Below, piece after piece: positions 16,501 through 25,249 of a DNA stretch of 64,000 nt (positions are counted from its first letter, which is position 1; every line of letters begins with the position of its first letter). The DNA lies in NCBI RefSeq assembly GCF_000300515.1, contig NZ_AMSI01000002.1:186001-250000 (forward strand). Direction: 5' to 3'. Source of the stretch: Nitratireductor indicus C115 (GTDB taxonomy: Bacteria; Pseudomonadota; Alphaproteobacteria; Rhizobiales; Rhizobiaceae). Both the position numbers and the translations under genes were made by a program. The notes below the pieces were generated by a model. That model was not told the DNA's origin. It saw only the letters and a program-made list of their open reading frames with translations, and made no database searches.

Positions 16501-18333
16501 GACGCCGGTCGGCCCCTTCCCGTTCACCTGCGCGGTGTTCTCCACCTTGCCCGCATTCACATCCTCCTGGGTCAGCGGATAGGTCGCCGTCAGGCTGCTG
16601 GTGTCGGTAGCGCCGGGGGCAAGGCTGGCGATCTGCCCCGTGACGACCGTGGCGGTCGGATCCGTCAGCACGATATTGCTGATCGCCACGTTACCCATAT
16701 TGGTCAGCGTGAAGGTATATTCGATGGTCTCCCCAGGATCGAACGCATCGTTGCCGTTCGCGTCGATGTGGACGCCATTCTTCTCGAGATGAAGCCGATG
16801 CACCGCTTCAATCGTCAGCGTGTCATTCGCGCCGTCCGAAACGATTACCCCCCCAGGACTCGTCCCCGACACCGAAGCGGTGTTCTGAACCTCTCCCGCA
16901 TCGATATCGGCCTGCGTCAACACACGGCTGCCCGAGATTGTCGTCGCATCGCTGGCATCCGGCGCAAGGCTCGCTATCGGATTGCCCACAAGGGTGGCGC
17001 CGGGATCCGTCACCGTGATGTTCGACAGCGCCACATTGCCCGTGTTCGTGATGGTAAACGTATAGTTTATCGTGTCCCCGGCATCCGTGATGCCATTGCT
17101 GTTCGTATCCGCCACAACACCACGCTTCGACAGCGAAATCTTGGGATCGCGCGGAATGGTAACAACGGTCGGTGCATCCTGGGCACCTGCACTTGCACGG
17201 GAATAGGCGCTCACCTCTCCAACGGTGGGCGAGGTTCCCACGCCGACAGCCTGATTGCTGATGCCGCCTGCATCCACATCGGCTTGGGTCAGATTATATG
17301 TGGCCGTGAATGTCGCCGTTTCGTCCGGCACCAACGTGCCCTGGGGTGAAGCACCGCTATTGGAAACGAATGTCGGCCCCGATGTGAGCGAGAGGGCTGT
17401 CCCATCCGAACGCTCAAGAAAATCTTCGCTGATCGAGACGTCGGTCAGCGTTTCTGTGCCGCTATTCTGCACCGTCATGGTGAAGGTGGCGGTGTCTCCG
17501 GCTTTATTCCCGCCCAGGGAAGCCGTTTTGACCACCTGAATCAAAGACACGCCCAGCGCAAAATTCGACAGACAAGCAGAACCGGATTCCCACCAGGCTT
17601 TTACCGTAAGATCATGAGCCGACGCTGTCGCCGTAAATGTAAAAACCTTGTGGTTCCAACTGTCACTTGTAATGCGTATATTCTCTTCCGGTCGACTGTC
17701 AATATTCATAGTCAATCCAGCACACGCTCTAGAAAAATAGGAGCCTGCCCCACCTCTCGAAATCGAGTAGAAAGGGATATTATAGGTTCTTCCGGGTGTG
17801 AGACCTGTAATCGTCGTCTTGATAGCTTCATAATCTGTGGGAGAGGCTCCATACATGCTTGTAAATGTGGGATCGCCTGTTGGAAGGGGAGGTAACGGAC
17901 CATCCACAAATGGGTAGGAACCCCATCCCCACCTTTCCAGGGTAGAGCAATCCGGGGTATTCTTCACGATTTGCCAGCCTGGCGGAGTAACATTTGGGCC
18001 GAACGTACACGGTGAGGTTGGCGCTACATATTGCGCTCGAACCTCTTGTGTCTGCCCAAACAAAATCATCAAGAAGACAAGAAAAGAAGCCAGCGCCACG
18101 GCGAAGACGCGCGCAACTTCCGAAGTCGCCACGCGCTCGAAGGACATGAATTTTTGCCTGGAAGGTTTGCCCCTCCGCGACTGACCAGAGACTCGGGGGG
18201 GAAACGCAAATTGCGCCCAACAAGCAGCTCTGCAGGCCGTTAAATATGCGGACGAAGTGCCTTTCCAGGTCTCGAGCGAACAGAAGCTCGCGCAATAGGT
18301 GTCAGCCTTAAAAAAGGATGCAAAAAATCTCAT
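13568..18333 (-). pseudogene. second giant DUF11/DUF7507 repeat protein, frameshifted at a module boundary
   Basis: Two abutting frames together make a relative of the 2017-residue protein. The upstream part (18333-16000, 777 residues) starts after a TGAGGATCCA ribosome-binding site, has a 62-residue extension before a hydrophobic signal ending FGQTQEVRAQ, a head domain (about 100-260) unlike that of the intact paralogue, and modules with DxNxNG loops. It ends ...DYAFTVENAW and stop. The downstream part (16006-13568, 812 residues) continues VVTNTGNVTLSNLTVSDPL and ends with the same SdrD-B-like/OmpA-like C-terminus as the paralogue. The frames differ by one base and overlap by seven. The break falls exactly where modules read VENTGN or VTNTGN, which suggests out-of-phase recombination between repeats, or an assembly error. 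If the break is real, the first product would be secreted but lack the C-terminal domain. An alternative start at 18147 would give a more ordinary signal peptide but lacks a good ribosome-binding site. Confidence 0.78.
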
Positions 18334-18565
18334 TGGATCCTCATAACAAAATAAAATAAAAAATACTCTTTATATTAATATTAAATTACACTATAGTAAA
18401 ATAATGATAATCTTAGAATGTATTTTAATTATTTAAAAATAAGAAAAATTTCACCCTCAAAAATTCTAAAGGATGAGCTCGTTCGAACCCTGACCAAAAA
18501 TGCATCGTCTGAAGTGGATGCTGGACCAAGCCTAGGCATTATTGGGGTTATTCTCGAATTAGCAT

Positions 18566-18611
18566 CGCGTCAGGAATGATCTCACCTGATAGCGAGATCA
18601 TTCCTGACGCG
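18566..18611. repeat. perfect 18-bp inverted repeat
   Basis: Arms cgcgtcaggaatgatctc (18566-18583) and gagatcattcctgacgcg (18594-18611) pair perfectly around a 10-base loop. No T-run follows on either strand. It could be a palindromic intergenic repeat or a protein-binding site. It lies immediately downstream, on the minus strand, of a degenerate coding fragment. Confidence 0.75.
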
Positions 18612-18612
18612 C

Positions 18613-18800
18613 TCTTGGTCGCCAACAGTCCTGGCAGGGTGATCGCCGACCGCGCCGCAGGGCAGACCGCCAGCAGCCCCTTTCAAGCCCGTGCCGCCAG
18701 CGGCCATGGTGTCGGATAGACCGTGTTCAACATTCCGGGCATTTCCGATCTCCTGCACGCTCAGGCCGCAATCCGCCACGGACCGGTCAAACTGACGATG
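18613..18800 (-). pseudogene. fourth, degenerate fragment of the giant-repeat family
   Basis: On the minus strand the fragment reads LSVQEIGNARNVEHGLSDTM and then AAGGTGLKGAAGG. This matches the penultimate module of both long paralogues (LSDADIANARNIEDAVKNTA...GQGPKGAAGSS and LSDADVANAQNVEDGIVNKA...GTGLKG). Upstream stops and lack of other modules show it is a remnant. It shows that the island once carried at least one more copy or a longer array. Confidence 0.7.
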
Positions 18801-18887
18801 GCACCTCTACCCGGGCCACCTCTTGAGCAAGTGAAGGTAGAGAGGCAACCCAGGCAGCCCTTTTCGTACCCTCAAGGTATTTTCCAC

Positions 18888-21374
18888 TCAAATCCTGATG
18901 CTCCGCAGCCGCAGCGCATTCCCGATCACCGACACTGAAGACAGACTCATGGCCGCAGCCGCGATCATCGGCGACAGGAGAACACCGAAAACCGGATAGA
19001 GAATACCCGCCGCTATGGGAACGCCGAGCGAGTTGTAGACGAAGGCCAGAAACAGGTTCTGCTTGATGTTGGAAAGCGTGGCGTGCGCCAGTCTGCGCGC
19101 CCGCACAATCCCGCCGAGATCGCCTTTCACGAGCGTAATGCCGGCGCTTTGCATGGCCACATCAGCCCCCGTCCCCATCGCTATTCCGACATCGGCGGCA
19201 GCAAGTGCAGGCGCGTCATTCACACCATCGCCGGCCATGGCAACCTTGGCGCCCTTCGCGCGCAACTCCTCCACGAGCGCCTTCTTGTCTTCAGGCAGAA
19301 CATCAGCTCTCACCGCATCGATACCAAGCTTGCGGGCAACGGCCTCAGCGGTGCGGCGGTTATCGCCCGTTGCCATGATGATCTTCAAGCCGTTCTCGTG
19401 CAGGGCGCGGATGGCCGAGGCGGCATTTTCCTTGACCGGATCCGCGACTGCCATAATGCCCGACAAAACACCGTCGAACACCACGAACATAGCCGTCTTG
19501 CCCTCACTCTGGAGAGCTTCGGCCTCGCTTGCGAAACCGGAAGTATCAATACCGGCATCCTTCATCATGGCCGCATTGCCAAGTTTCACCCTTGTGCCCG
19601 AAACCGTGCCCGAGACCCCCTTGCCCGTCACCGCGTCAAAATCCGAGACATCGGCGAGCGTCAGTCCCTCGGCCTCCGCCCCCTCGACAATCGCTTCTGC
19701 AAGGGGGTGCTCCGAGCCGCGTTCAAGGCTTGCCGCAAGCGTCAGCAGCCGTTCGCGCGTCACCTCCTCGCCGACAACCACATCGGAAAGGCGCGGACGG
19801 CCTTCCGTAAGCGTGCCGGTCTTGTCCACGATCAGCGTGTCGACACCGGCAAAGCGCTCCAGCGCCTCGGCATCGCGGATAAGCACACCCGCCTGCGCAC
19901 CGCGGCCGGTCGCCGTCATGATCGACATGGGCGTGGCAAGGCCGAGCGCACACGGACAGGCAATGATCAGCACGGAAACTGCCGAAACGATTGCATAGAC
20001 CATGCTCGGTTGTGGGCCGAAGATGGACCAGACCACGAACGCTATGATCGCAACCAGCACCACCGCGGGCACGAACCAGCCCGACACGCGATCAGCCATG
20101 CCCTGGATCGGCGCTCGGGAGCGCTGCGCGCTCGCCACCATCTCCACGATCCGCGAAAGCATGGTCTCGCTTCCCACGCGCTCCGCCAGCATCACGAGCG
20201 TCCCGTTGCGATTGAGCGTGCCGCCGGTCACCGGATCGCCATTCCCCTTTTCGACCGGAACCGGTTCGCCGGTAATCATCGATTCATCGACGGATGAGCG
20301 CCCTTCCTCGACCGTCCCGTCGACGGGAACGGATTCGCCCGGACGAATCCGCAACCGGTCTCCGACCCGCACTTCGTCCAGCGAAACGTCCTTCTCCGAG
20401 CCATCGGAGGCAATACGCCGGGCCGTTTTCGGCGATAGATCAAGCAGCGCCCGAATGGCTGAACCCGTACGTTCGCGCGCCTTGAGCTCGAGAACCTGCC
20501 CCAGGAAAACGAGCGCGACGATCACCGCAGCCGCTTCGAAATAAACGGGCACCGTACCCGCATGGGTATGGAAGGAGGCAGGAAAAGCCGCTGGGAAAAG
20601 CGTCGCTGCGACGGAATAGAGATATGCCGCCCCGACACCGATGGCGATCAGCGTCCACATATTGGGGCTGCGGTTGACGATGGATTGCCAGCCGCGTTTG
20701 AAAAAAGGCCAGGCCGCCCACAACACCACCGGACTTGCCAAAAGGAACTCGATCCAGACGGCCAGTTTCTCGCCAATCCAGTCACGCACAGGCAGTCCCA
20801 CCATGGGCGACATCGCGATGATGAAGACCGGCACGGCAAGCAGGGTGCTGACCCAGAACCGGCGTGTGAAATCGACAAGCTCGGGATTTGGCCCTTCCTC
20901 TCCCGTGGGAACCCCCATAGGCTCGAGCGCCATGCCGCATTTCGGACAATCGCCAGGCTCGTCCCGAACGATTTCCGGATGCATCGGACACGTATATTTG
21001 GTGCCCTTCGGCACCGGTGCAGGCTTCGGCCTGTCATCCAGATAGGCTTGCGGGTTGGAAGAGAACTTGTCGGCGCAACCCGAAGAGCAGAAATAAAATC
21101 GCTCGCCCTCATGCTTGTGCATGTGGCGCGCCGTCGCGCGCTCCACCATCATTCCGCAGACCGGATCCTTCGCCGTCAGGTAATTTTCTGGATGGGCCAG
21201 AAACTTGTCGCGGCATGAGGCGCTGCAAAAATGATATCGCCTGCCTTCATGATCCACTGTCGGTTTGTCGGCGTTCGGATCGACAGTCATGCCGCAAACC
21301 GGATCTCGCACGATTTTCTCTCCCTGAGCCTGTCCATGAGAGGAATCATGATGGTGCTGATTATGGTTTTCCAT
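18888..21374 (-). CDS. copA: copper-translocating P1B-type ATPase with two YHS domains
   Basis: An 828-residue heavy-metal P-type ATPase that exports Cu(I) from the cytoplasm. A His-rich start ([14 protein letters not shown]) is followed by two YHS metal-binding domains ([10 protein letters not shown] at about 22 and [10 protein letters not shown] at about 70) and a heavy-metal-binding zinc-ribbon-like segment [22 protein letters not shown] (about 127-149). The membrane core has the transport motif [11 protein letters not shown]. The soluble domain has [11 protein letters not shown] (phosphorylated Asp), an SEHPLA nucleotide-binding motif and [10 protein letters not shown]. No classical GMxCxxC HMA domain was seen; the YHS pair takes that place. 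The promoter carries a MerR-family operator. No adjacent regulator or chaperone gene is present. Confidence 0.93.
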   Translation of the reverse strand: MENHNQHHHDSSHGQAQGEKIVRDPVCGMTVDPNADKPTVDHEGRRYHFCSASCRDKFLAHPENYLTAKDPVCGMMVERATARHMHKHEGERFYFCSSGCADKFSSNPQAYLDDRPKPAPVPKGTKYTCPMHPEIVRDEPGDCPKCGMALEPMGVPTGEEGPNPELVDFTRRFWVSTLLAVPVFIIAMSPMVGLPVRDWIGEKLAVWIEFLLASPVVLWAAWPFFKRGWQSIVNRSPNMWTLIAIGVGAAYLYSVAATLFPAAFPASFHTHAGTVPVYFEAAAVIVALVFLGQVLELKARERTGSAIRALLDLSPKTARRIASDGSEKDVSLDEVRVGDRLRIRPGESVPVDGTVEEGRSSVDESMITGEPVPVEKGNGDPVTGGTLNRNGTLVMLAERVGSETMLSRIVEMVASAQRSRAPIQGMADRVSGWFVPAVVLVAIIAFVVWSIFGPQPSMVYAIVSAVSVLIIACPCALGLATPMSIMTATGRGAQAGVLIRDAEALERFAGVDTLIVDKTGTLTEGRPRLSDVVVGEEVTRERLLTLAASLERGSEHPLAEAIVEGAEAEGLTLADVSDFDAVTGKGVSGTVSGTRVKLGNAAMMKDAGIDTSGFASEAEALQSEGKTAMFVVFDGVLSGIMAVADPVKENAASAIRALHENGLKIIMATGDNRRTAEAVARKLGIDAVRADVLPEDKKALVEELRAKGAKVAMAGDGVNDAPALAAADVGIAMGTGADVAMQSAGITLVKGDLGGIVRARRLAHATLSNIKQNLFLAFVYNSLGVPIAAGILYPVFGVLLSPMIAAAAMSLSSVSVIGNALRLRSIRI

Positions 21375-21428
21375 GTCTTTCGGTCCTCGCAGGCCGTTCC
21401 GGAACTCAAATCTATCGGCGACGCCAAC

Positions 21429-21459
21429 GATATAGGCCTTCCAGTAGCTGGAAGGTCAA
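21429..21459 (-). promoter_or_regulatory. CueR/HmrR-type copper-responsive promoter of copA
   Basis: On the minus strand, TTGACC (-35, 21454-21459) and TATATC (-10, 21429-21434) are separated by exactly 19 bp. This over-long spacer is the hallmark of MerR-family promoters. The spacer contains a perfect palindrome ccttccag-N3-ctggaagg (21437-21455), closely matching CueR/HmrR operators. It lies 55-85 bp before the copA start. The MerR-type regulator itself is not in the window. Confidence 0.82.
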
Positions 21460-21535
21460 GGCGCGTTCTCCCCAGAATGTCTGCAGCTTTCATGGCCGGG
21501 AGGCATCGCAATCCGGTTTCAAGGAGGGAACAGGC

Positions 21536-21563
21536 TTGACTTTCCGGGGGTTCCCTTTATGTG
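21536..21563 (+). promoter_or_regulatory. sigma-70-like promoter of rpmG
   Basis: TTGACT at 21536-21541 and TATGTG at 21558-21563 with a 16-bp spacer, about 80 bp upstream of the rpmG start. The -35 is near consensus and the -10 is weaker. Identification is by motif only. Confidence 0.5.
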
Positions 21564-21641
21564 TCCGCCAGACTTTTCGCGCAGGCTTAAGGATTCCTTC
21601 GCTCGCGCAGCCACCAAAATCATCAGGAACGGACGACAGAC

Positions 21642-21809
21642 ATGGCCAAGGCCACGACCATCAAGATCAAGCTCCAGTCGACGGCCGATACCGGTTTCTT
21701 CTACGTCGCGAAGAAGAACAGCCGTACGATGACCGAAAAGATGACCAAGCGCAAATACGACCCGGTTGCGAAGAAGCACGTCGAGTTTCGGGAAACCAAG
21801 ATCAAGTAG
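21642..21809 (+). CDS. rpmG: 50S ribosomal protein L33
   Basis: A 55-residue basic protein, [20 protein letters not shown] to VEFRETKIK, matching alphaproteobacterial L33 over its whole length. This is the Cys-free (zinc-independent) form. It is a single gene with its own promoter and a strong terminator just downstream. Confidence 0.95.
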   Translation: MAKATTIKIKLQSTADTGFFYVAKKNSRTMTEKMTKRKYDPVAKKHVEFRETKIK

Positions 21810-21832
21810 GATCTTTCCCCCCGCGCTTACCG

Positions 21833-21860
21833 AAACGCCGCCTCAGAGCGGCGTTTTTTG
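21833..21860 (+). terminator. intrinsic terminator of rpmG
   Basis: Stem aacgccgc/gcggcgtt with loop ctcaga, followed by a run of six T. It begins about 25 bases after the rpmG stop. Confidence 0.9.
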
Positions 21861-22267
21861 TTGCCTGCAGCATGGATGGGAATTGAGGGATCGGAAATTT
21901 GGGGGTCGGTCGGCAATCTGGCAGCGGTACGAGGAGGCCACTATTCACCAGCGCCGACCGACCGACCCCACGGACCCAGGAGATGCGGCGGACCTGAGCA
22001 TCATGGGGTATCTCGAATTTCAGACGAGGTGAAAGCGGGTTTGCCAAGAAACCCGCACATGCCCTACCCCGTCCCCACAGTGAGACTCGCGCAAGCGCTG
22101 ACGAAAATCAACACTTACTTAACCATTTGGACGACCCGCCTAGTATTAAGGTAAATATGGAACAGGCTTGCTTGCACTCAAGCCAGCTTCTTGTGATGGC
22201 CTCATCACATTTCATTGAACTGTTCTGCTTCGACGAAGCAATGAGCCGGCTGTTGGCGGCTACACCA
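21861..22267. other. 407-bp intergenic region without a recognised gene
   Basis: Lies between rpmG and the 3' end of pleD. Two structures are visible: a long-range inverted repeat (gggtcggtcgg near 21902-21914 against ccgaccgacccc near 21958-21969) and a small hairpin gcgggttt/aaacccgc near 22034-22055. No convincing ORF, tRNA or other RNA was seen. Confidence 0.45.
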
Positions 22268-23641
22268 TCAAGCGGCCTGGGCAACCACTCGGTTGCGGCC
22301 ACCCATCTTGGCTTCGTAAAGTGCAAGATCGGCACGCTTCATCAGATCGCCGGCGCTTTCCTGTCCCGCTTTGAGCTCGGCAACACCGACGCTGGCCGTG
22401 ACAGGGATCGCATCGATGCCGCCATTGACCACAAACGGCTCTGCCGCAATATGGGCCCGCACGCGCTCGGCGACATGTTCAGCCACTGCAAGGTCGGTAT
22501 CCGGCATGACAATCACGAATTCCTCGCCACCATAACGGCAGATAAGATCGTTTCCGCGAATGTTGCGGCGAAGCCGGTCGGCGAATTCGCGCAGCACATC
22601 GTCTCCGCCGTCGTGACCCCAGCAATCATTGATCTGCTTGAAGGCATCAATATCCATCATCATGATCGACAAGGGCTTGCCCCGCGTCGCCGCCCGATCA
22701 AACAGGGTTTGCAGATGGCTTTCGAGGAAGCGCCGATTGTGCAGCCCTGTCAGAGGGTCCGTAACCGCGAGTTCGATGCTTTCGGTCACACTGGCGCGCA
22801 GCAGGTCATTATAGCGTTTGCGGCGCAATTGGGTGCGCAGGCGCACGATAAGCTCCTGCGGATCGACCTCGCGCACCACATAATCGTTCACCGCCATTTC
22901 GAGCGCGCGTGAAACCCGCTCCTCGTCGTCCGCGTCGGCAATCAGGACGATCGGAACGAGGCGCGTGCGGTCGAGCGCACGCAGTTGCGAGCATAGCCGC
23001 AATGGATCGTAATTCGAAAACGCCGTCGACACGATGATGCATTCGTAACCGCCCTCCGCTGCACGGAAGAAGCCGGCCTGCGGGTCATCCTCGACTTCGA
23101 TTTCAAAGCTGCCCGCCAGCATGTTGCGGATGCGAGCCGAAGACTGGCTGTCTTCATCGATAAGCAGAATGCGCTGCATTTCCAGCCGCTCGCTCGCGCG
23201 ACGACCGAGAAAATGTTCAAAACCGGAGTTGTCCGAGGCTGCTGTCCGCAGCCGCAATTCATCGCTGAGCGTTTTCAGGCGCACCAGGCTGCGCACGCGG
23301 CTAATAAGCTGCAGTTCGTTCACAGGCTTGCTCAGGAAATCGTCCGCGCCGGCCTCAAGTCCCATAATACGGTCGGACGTCTTGTCGAGCGCGGTGACAA
23401 GAACCACGGGAATGTGTTGCGTCTTCGGATCGGCCTTGAGCCGGCGGCACACCTCGAAACCATCAAGGTCGGGCATCATCACGTCGAGAACGACCACATC
23501 GATATTGCCCCGGGCGCAGATCGCCAGGGCTTCCTCGCCGCCCATGGCCGTGGCCACTTCGAAATATTCCGCCAGAAGCCGTGCTTCGAGAAGTTTGACG
23601 TTCGACGGTACGTCGTCAACGACGAGAATGCGCGCAGTCAT
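22268..23641 (-). CDS. pleD: response regulator diguanylate cyclase PleD
   Basis: A 457-residue REC-REC-GGDEF protein that makes cyclic di-GMP when phosphorylated. The first receiver (1-120) has the acidic pair DD at 9-10 and phospho-acceptor Asp53 in VVLDVMMPD. The second receiver (about 155-275) has lost a clear phospho-Asp, as in other PleD proteins, and serves as a dimerisation adaptor. The catalytic GGEEF motif is intact, and an RxxD inhibitory site (RGND) lies five residues before it, so product inhibition is expected. It is downstream of divK on the same strand with 39 bp between them, the standard alphaproteobacterial arrangement controlling polar development and the motile-sessile switch. 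Confidence 0.95.
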   Translation of the reverse strand: MTARILVVDDVPSNVKLLEARLLAEYFEVATAMGGEEALAICARGNIDVVVLDVMMPDLDGFEVCRRLKADPKTQHIPVVLVTALDKTSDRIMGLEAGADDFLSKPVNELQLISRVRSLVRLKTLSDELRLRTAASDNSGFEHFLGRRASERLEMQRILLIDEDSQSSARIRNMLAGSFEIEVEDDPQAGFFRAAEGGYECIIVSTAFSNYDPLRLCSQLRALDRTRLVPIVLIADADDEERVSRALEMAVNDYVVREVDPQELIVRLRTQLRRKRYNDLLRASVTESIELAVTDPLTGLHNRRFLESHLQTLFDRAATRGKPLSIMMMDIDAFKQINDCWGHDGGDDVLREFADRLRRNIRGNDLICRYGGEEFVIVMPDTDLAVAEHVAERVRAHIAAEPFVVNGGIDAIPVTASVGVAELKAGQESAGDLMKRADLALYEAKMGGRNRVVAQAA

Positions 23642-23680
23642 GGCCTTGCCCCTTCTGGCCGTCGAGACGCCGTCCGCTCA

Positions 23681-24052
23681 TCAGGCGTCTCCGAGATAGG
23701 ATTTGATCGTCTCGATGAAATTCGGCACCGAGATGGGCTTCGAGATATAGGCTTCGCATCCCCCTTGCCGGATGCGTTCCTCGTCGCCCTTCATTGCAAA
23801 GGCCGTCACGGCGATGACTGGAATCGTGTGAAGATCGTCATCCTGTTTCAGCCATTTCGTCACCTCGAGGCCCGAGACCTCCGGCAACTGGATATCCATC
23901 AGAATCAGGTCGGGTCGATGTTCGCGGGCAAGATCGAGCGCGTGAAGCCCGTCACGGGTGCGAACGGTTTCATAGCCGCTGGCTTCGATGAGATCGCGGA
24001 AGAGCTTCATATTGAGCTCATTGTCCTCGACAATCATGACCTTCTTCGACAT
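23681..24052 (-). CDS. divK: single-domain response regulator DivK
   Basis: A 123-residue stand-alone receiver protein, [18 protein letters not shown], with phospho-acceptor Asp53 in [13 protein letters not shown], conserved Thr in VTAFAM and Lys in ISKPI. In alphaproteobacteria DivK is phosphorylated by DivJ and dephosphorylated by PleC, and it controls the CckA-CtrA pathway. It is followed by pleD. Divergent from the DUF3572 gene. Confidence 0.95.
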   Translation of the reverse strand: MSKKVMIVEDNELNMKLFRDLIEASGYETVRTRDGLHALDLAREHRPDLILMDIQLPEVSGLEVTKWLKQDDDLHTIPVIAVTAFAMKGDEERIRQGGCEAYISKPISVPNFIETIKSYLGDA

Positions 24053-24272
24053 TAAACCCGTCCCACTGTCCCTCGCGACCGAACAAAATCACCGCTGATC
24101 TGTCCAGGCACACCCCGAAAGCACAGATTCTGACGCGATACTCGCGCAATCTGATTTATGAATCGGTAATTATCGTCTTTGAATTGAAGGGTTCAAGCGC
24201 AGTTTCTGTTGAGGATGCAGCCTCTCCCCCGTTTGAAGCCCTCTCCCACACCATTCGCCCCGGAGAATAGCC

Positions 24273-24557
24273 ATGCAAAAAGCCGAAGCCGAACAGATCG
24301 CCATCAACGCACTGGCCTTCATTGCGGGCGAACCGGAGCTTTTGCCACGCTTTCTGAGCCTGACCGGCATCGAAGCATCGCAAATCCGCCAGGCTGCCGC
24401 CGAACCGGGTTTCCTGGCAGGCGTTCTCGGCTTCATCCTGGCTCATGAGCCGACACTGTTGCGCTTTTCGCAAGCAAGCGGCATATCGCCTGCAACCATT
24501 GCAGCGGCACCCTTGGCTCTTCCGGGCGGTACCGCTGCCTATGACATACAGCCGTGA
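24273..24557 (+). CDS. DUF3572 family protein
   Basis: A 94-residue, mostly helical, acidic protein starting MQKAEAEQIAINALAFIAGE, with the two family blocks RFLSLTGIEASQIRQ and GFLAGVLGFILAHEPTLLRF. The function of DUF3572 is not established. Its conserved place beside divK-pleD in Rhizobiales is recalled from general knowledge. It precedes the HAD-like gene by 30 bp on the same strand. Confidence 0.8.
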   Translation: MQKAEAEQIAINALAFIAGEPELLPRFLSLTGIEASQIRQAAAEPGFLAGVLGFILAHEPTLLRFSQASGISPATIAAAPLALPGGTAAYDIQP

Positions 24558-24587
24558 ATTCCCGGCAGTAGAACCGATGAGGCATCG

Positions 24588-25241
24588 ATGAGCGACGATC
24601 CGGAAACCGCAAGGCAGATTGCAGAACTCGCAGCAAGCGATCTTCCGCTTCTGGTTCTGGATGTGGACGACGTCATTCTGGAATTCATCCGGCCGTTTCC
24701 GCGTTACCTGCAGTCGCGCGGCTACGAATTACGGTTCGATTCCTTCGCGCTCAACGGCAATGTGTTCGACCGGGCAACAGGTGAGCGTGCGCCAAAGGAA
24801 GTCGTGCACCAACTCGTGGACGACTTCTTTGTCGTCCAGGACGAATGGCAGGAACCGGCCGAAGATGCGGCTGAAACCATTGCGAATATCGCCAGGGCCG
24901 CCGAGGTCGTGCTTCTTACGGCCATGCCTCACCGCCATTGGGCGACACGGCGCAAACTGCTTGATCGTTTCGAACTCGATTATCCGCTTCTGACGACCGA
25001 GCGGGCCAAAGGTCCCGCGATCAAGGCCTTGCGCGGCAACCACCCGCGCCCCGTCGCCTTCATCGATGACATGCCCTACAATCTCGTTTCGGCGAGAGAG
25101 ACCGTGCACGATGCCCATCTCTTCCACCTGATGGCGGACACCTCGATGCGCGCGCTCATGCCGCCCTTGCCCGATGGCATCACAATGCTCGACCAGTGGC
25201 GCGACGCAGAGCCCGAAATCAGTCGAGCGTTAGGTCTTTGA
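24588..25241 (+). CDS. HAD-superfamily-like protein
   Basis: A 217-residue protein with a HAD-type first motif in LLVLDVDDVILEFI (about 23-36), a threonine in VVLLTAMPHRH (motif II, about 103-113) and an acidic pair in VAFIDDMPYN (motif IV, about 155-164). This supports a Rossmannoid hydrolase or phosphatase fold. The motif I context (DVDDV) keeps both Asp residues. Substrate unknown. It is probably co-transcribed with DUF3572. Confidence 0.65.
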   Translation: MSDDPETARQIAELAASDLPLLVLDVDDVILEFIRPFPRYLQSRGYELRFDSFALNGNVFDRATGERAPKEVVHQLVDDFFVVQDEWQEPAEDAAETIANIARAAEVVLLTAMPHRHWATRRKLLDRFELDYPLLTTERAKGPAIKALRGNHPRPVAFIDDMPYNLVSARETVHDAHLFHLMADTSMRALMPPLPDGITMLDQWRDAEPEISRALGL

Positions 25242-25249
25242 AGAGCAAA

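Larger units (their letters stand above)
18334..18887. other. 554-bp gap: AT-rich promoter region plus degenerate repeat-gene fragment
   Basis: From about 18340 to 18460 the DNA is strikingly AT-rich (long runs of A, T and TA steps) in an otherwise GC-rich window, directly upstream of the second giant gene, so it probably holds that gene's promoter or a nucleoid-protein binding site. From 18566 to 18611 there is a perfect hairpin. From about 18613 to 18800 a degenerate relative of the giant-repeat C-terminal module can be read. No intact gene was seen. Confidence 0.6.

Noticed and set aside
21902-21969. Long-range inverted repeat ggtcggtcgg/ccgaccgacc downstream of rpmG as a possible small RNA
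   Set aside because: No promoter or terminator frames it and the arms are simple gtcg repeats; kept only as a remark in the gap entry.
22119-22126. TTAACCAT, the CtrA half-site consensus
   Set aside because: It lies downstream of the pleD stop, not in a promoter of any gene read from there; a single 8-mer is expected by chance.
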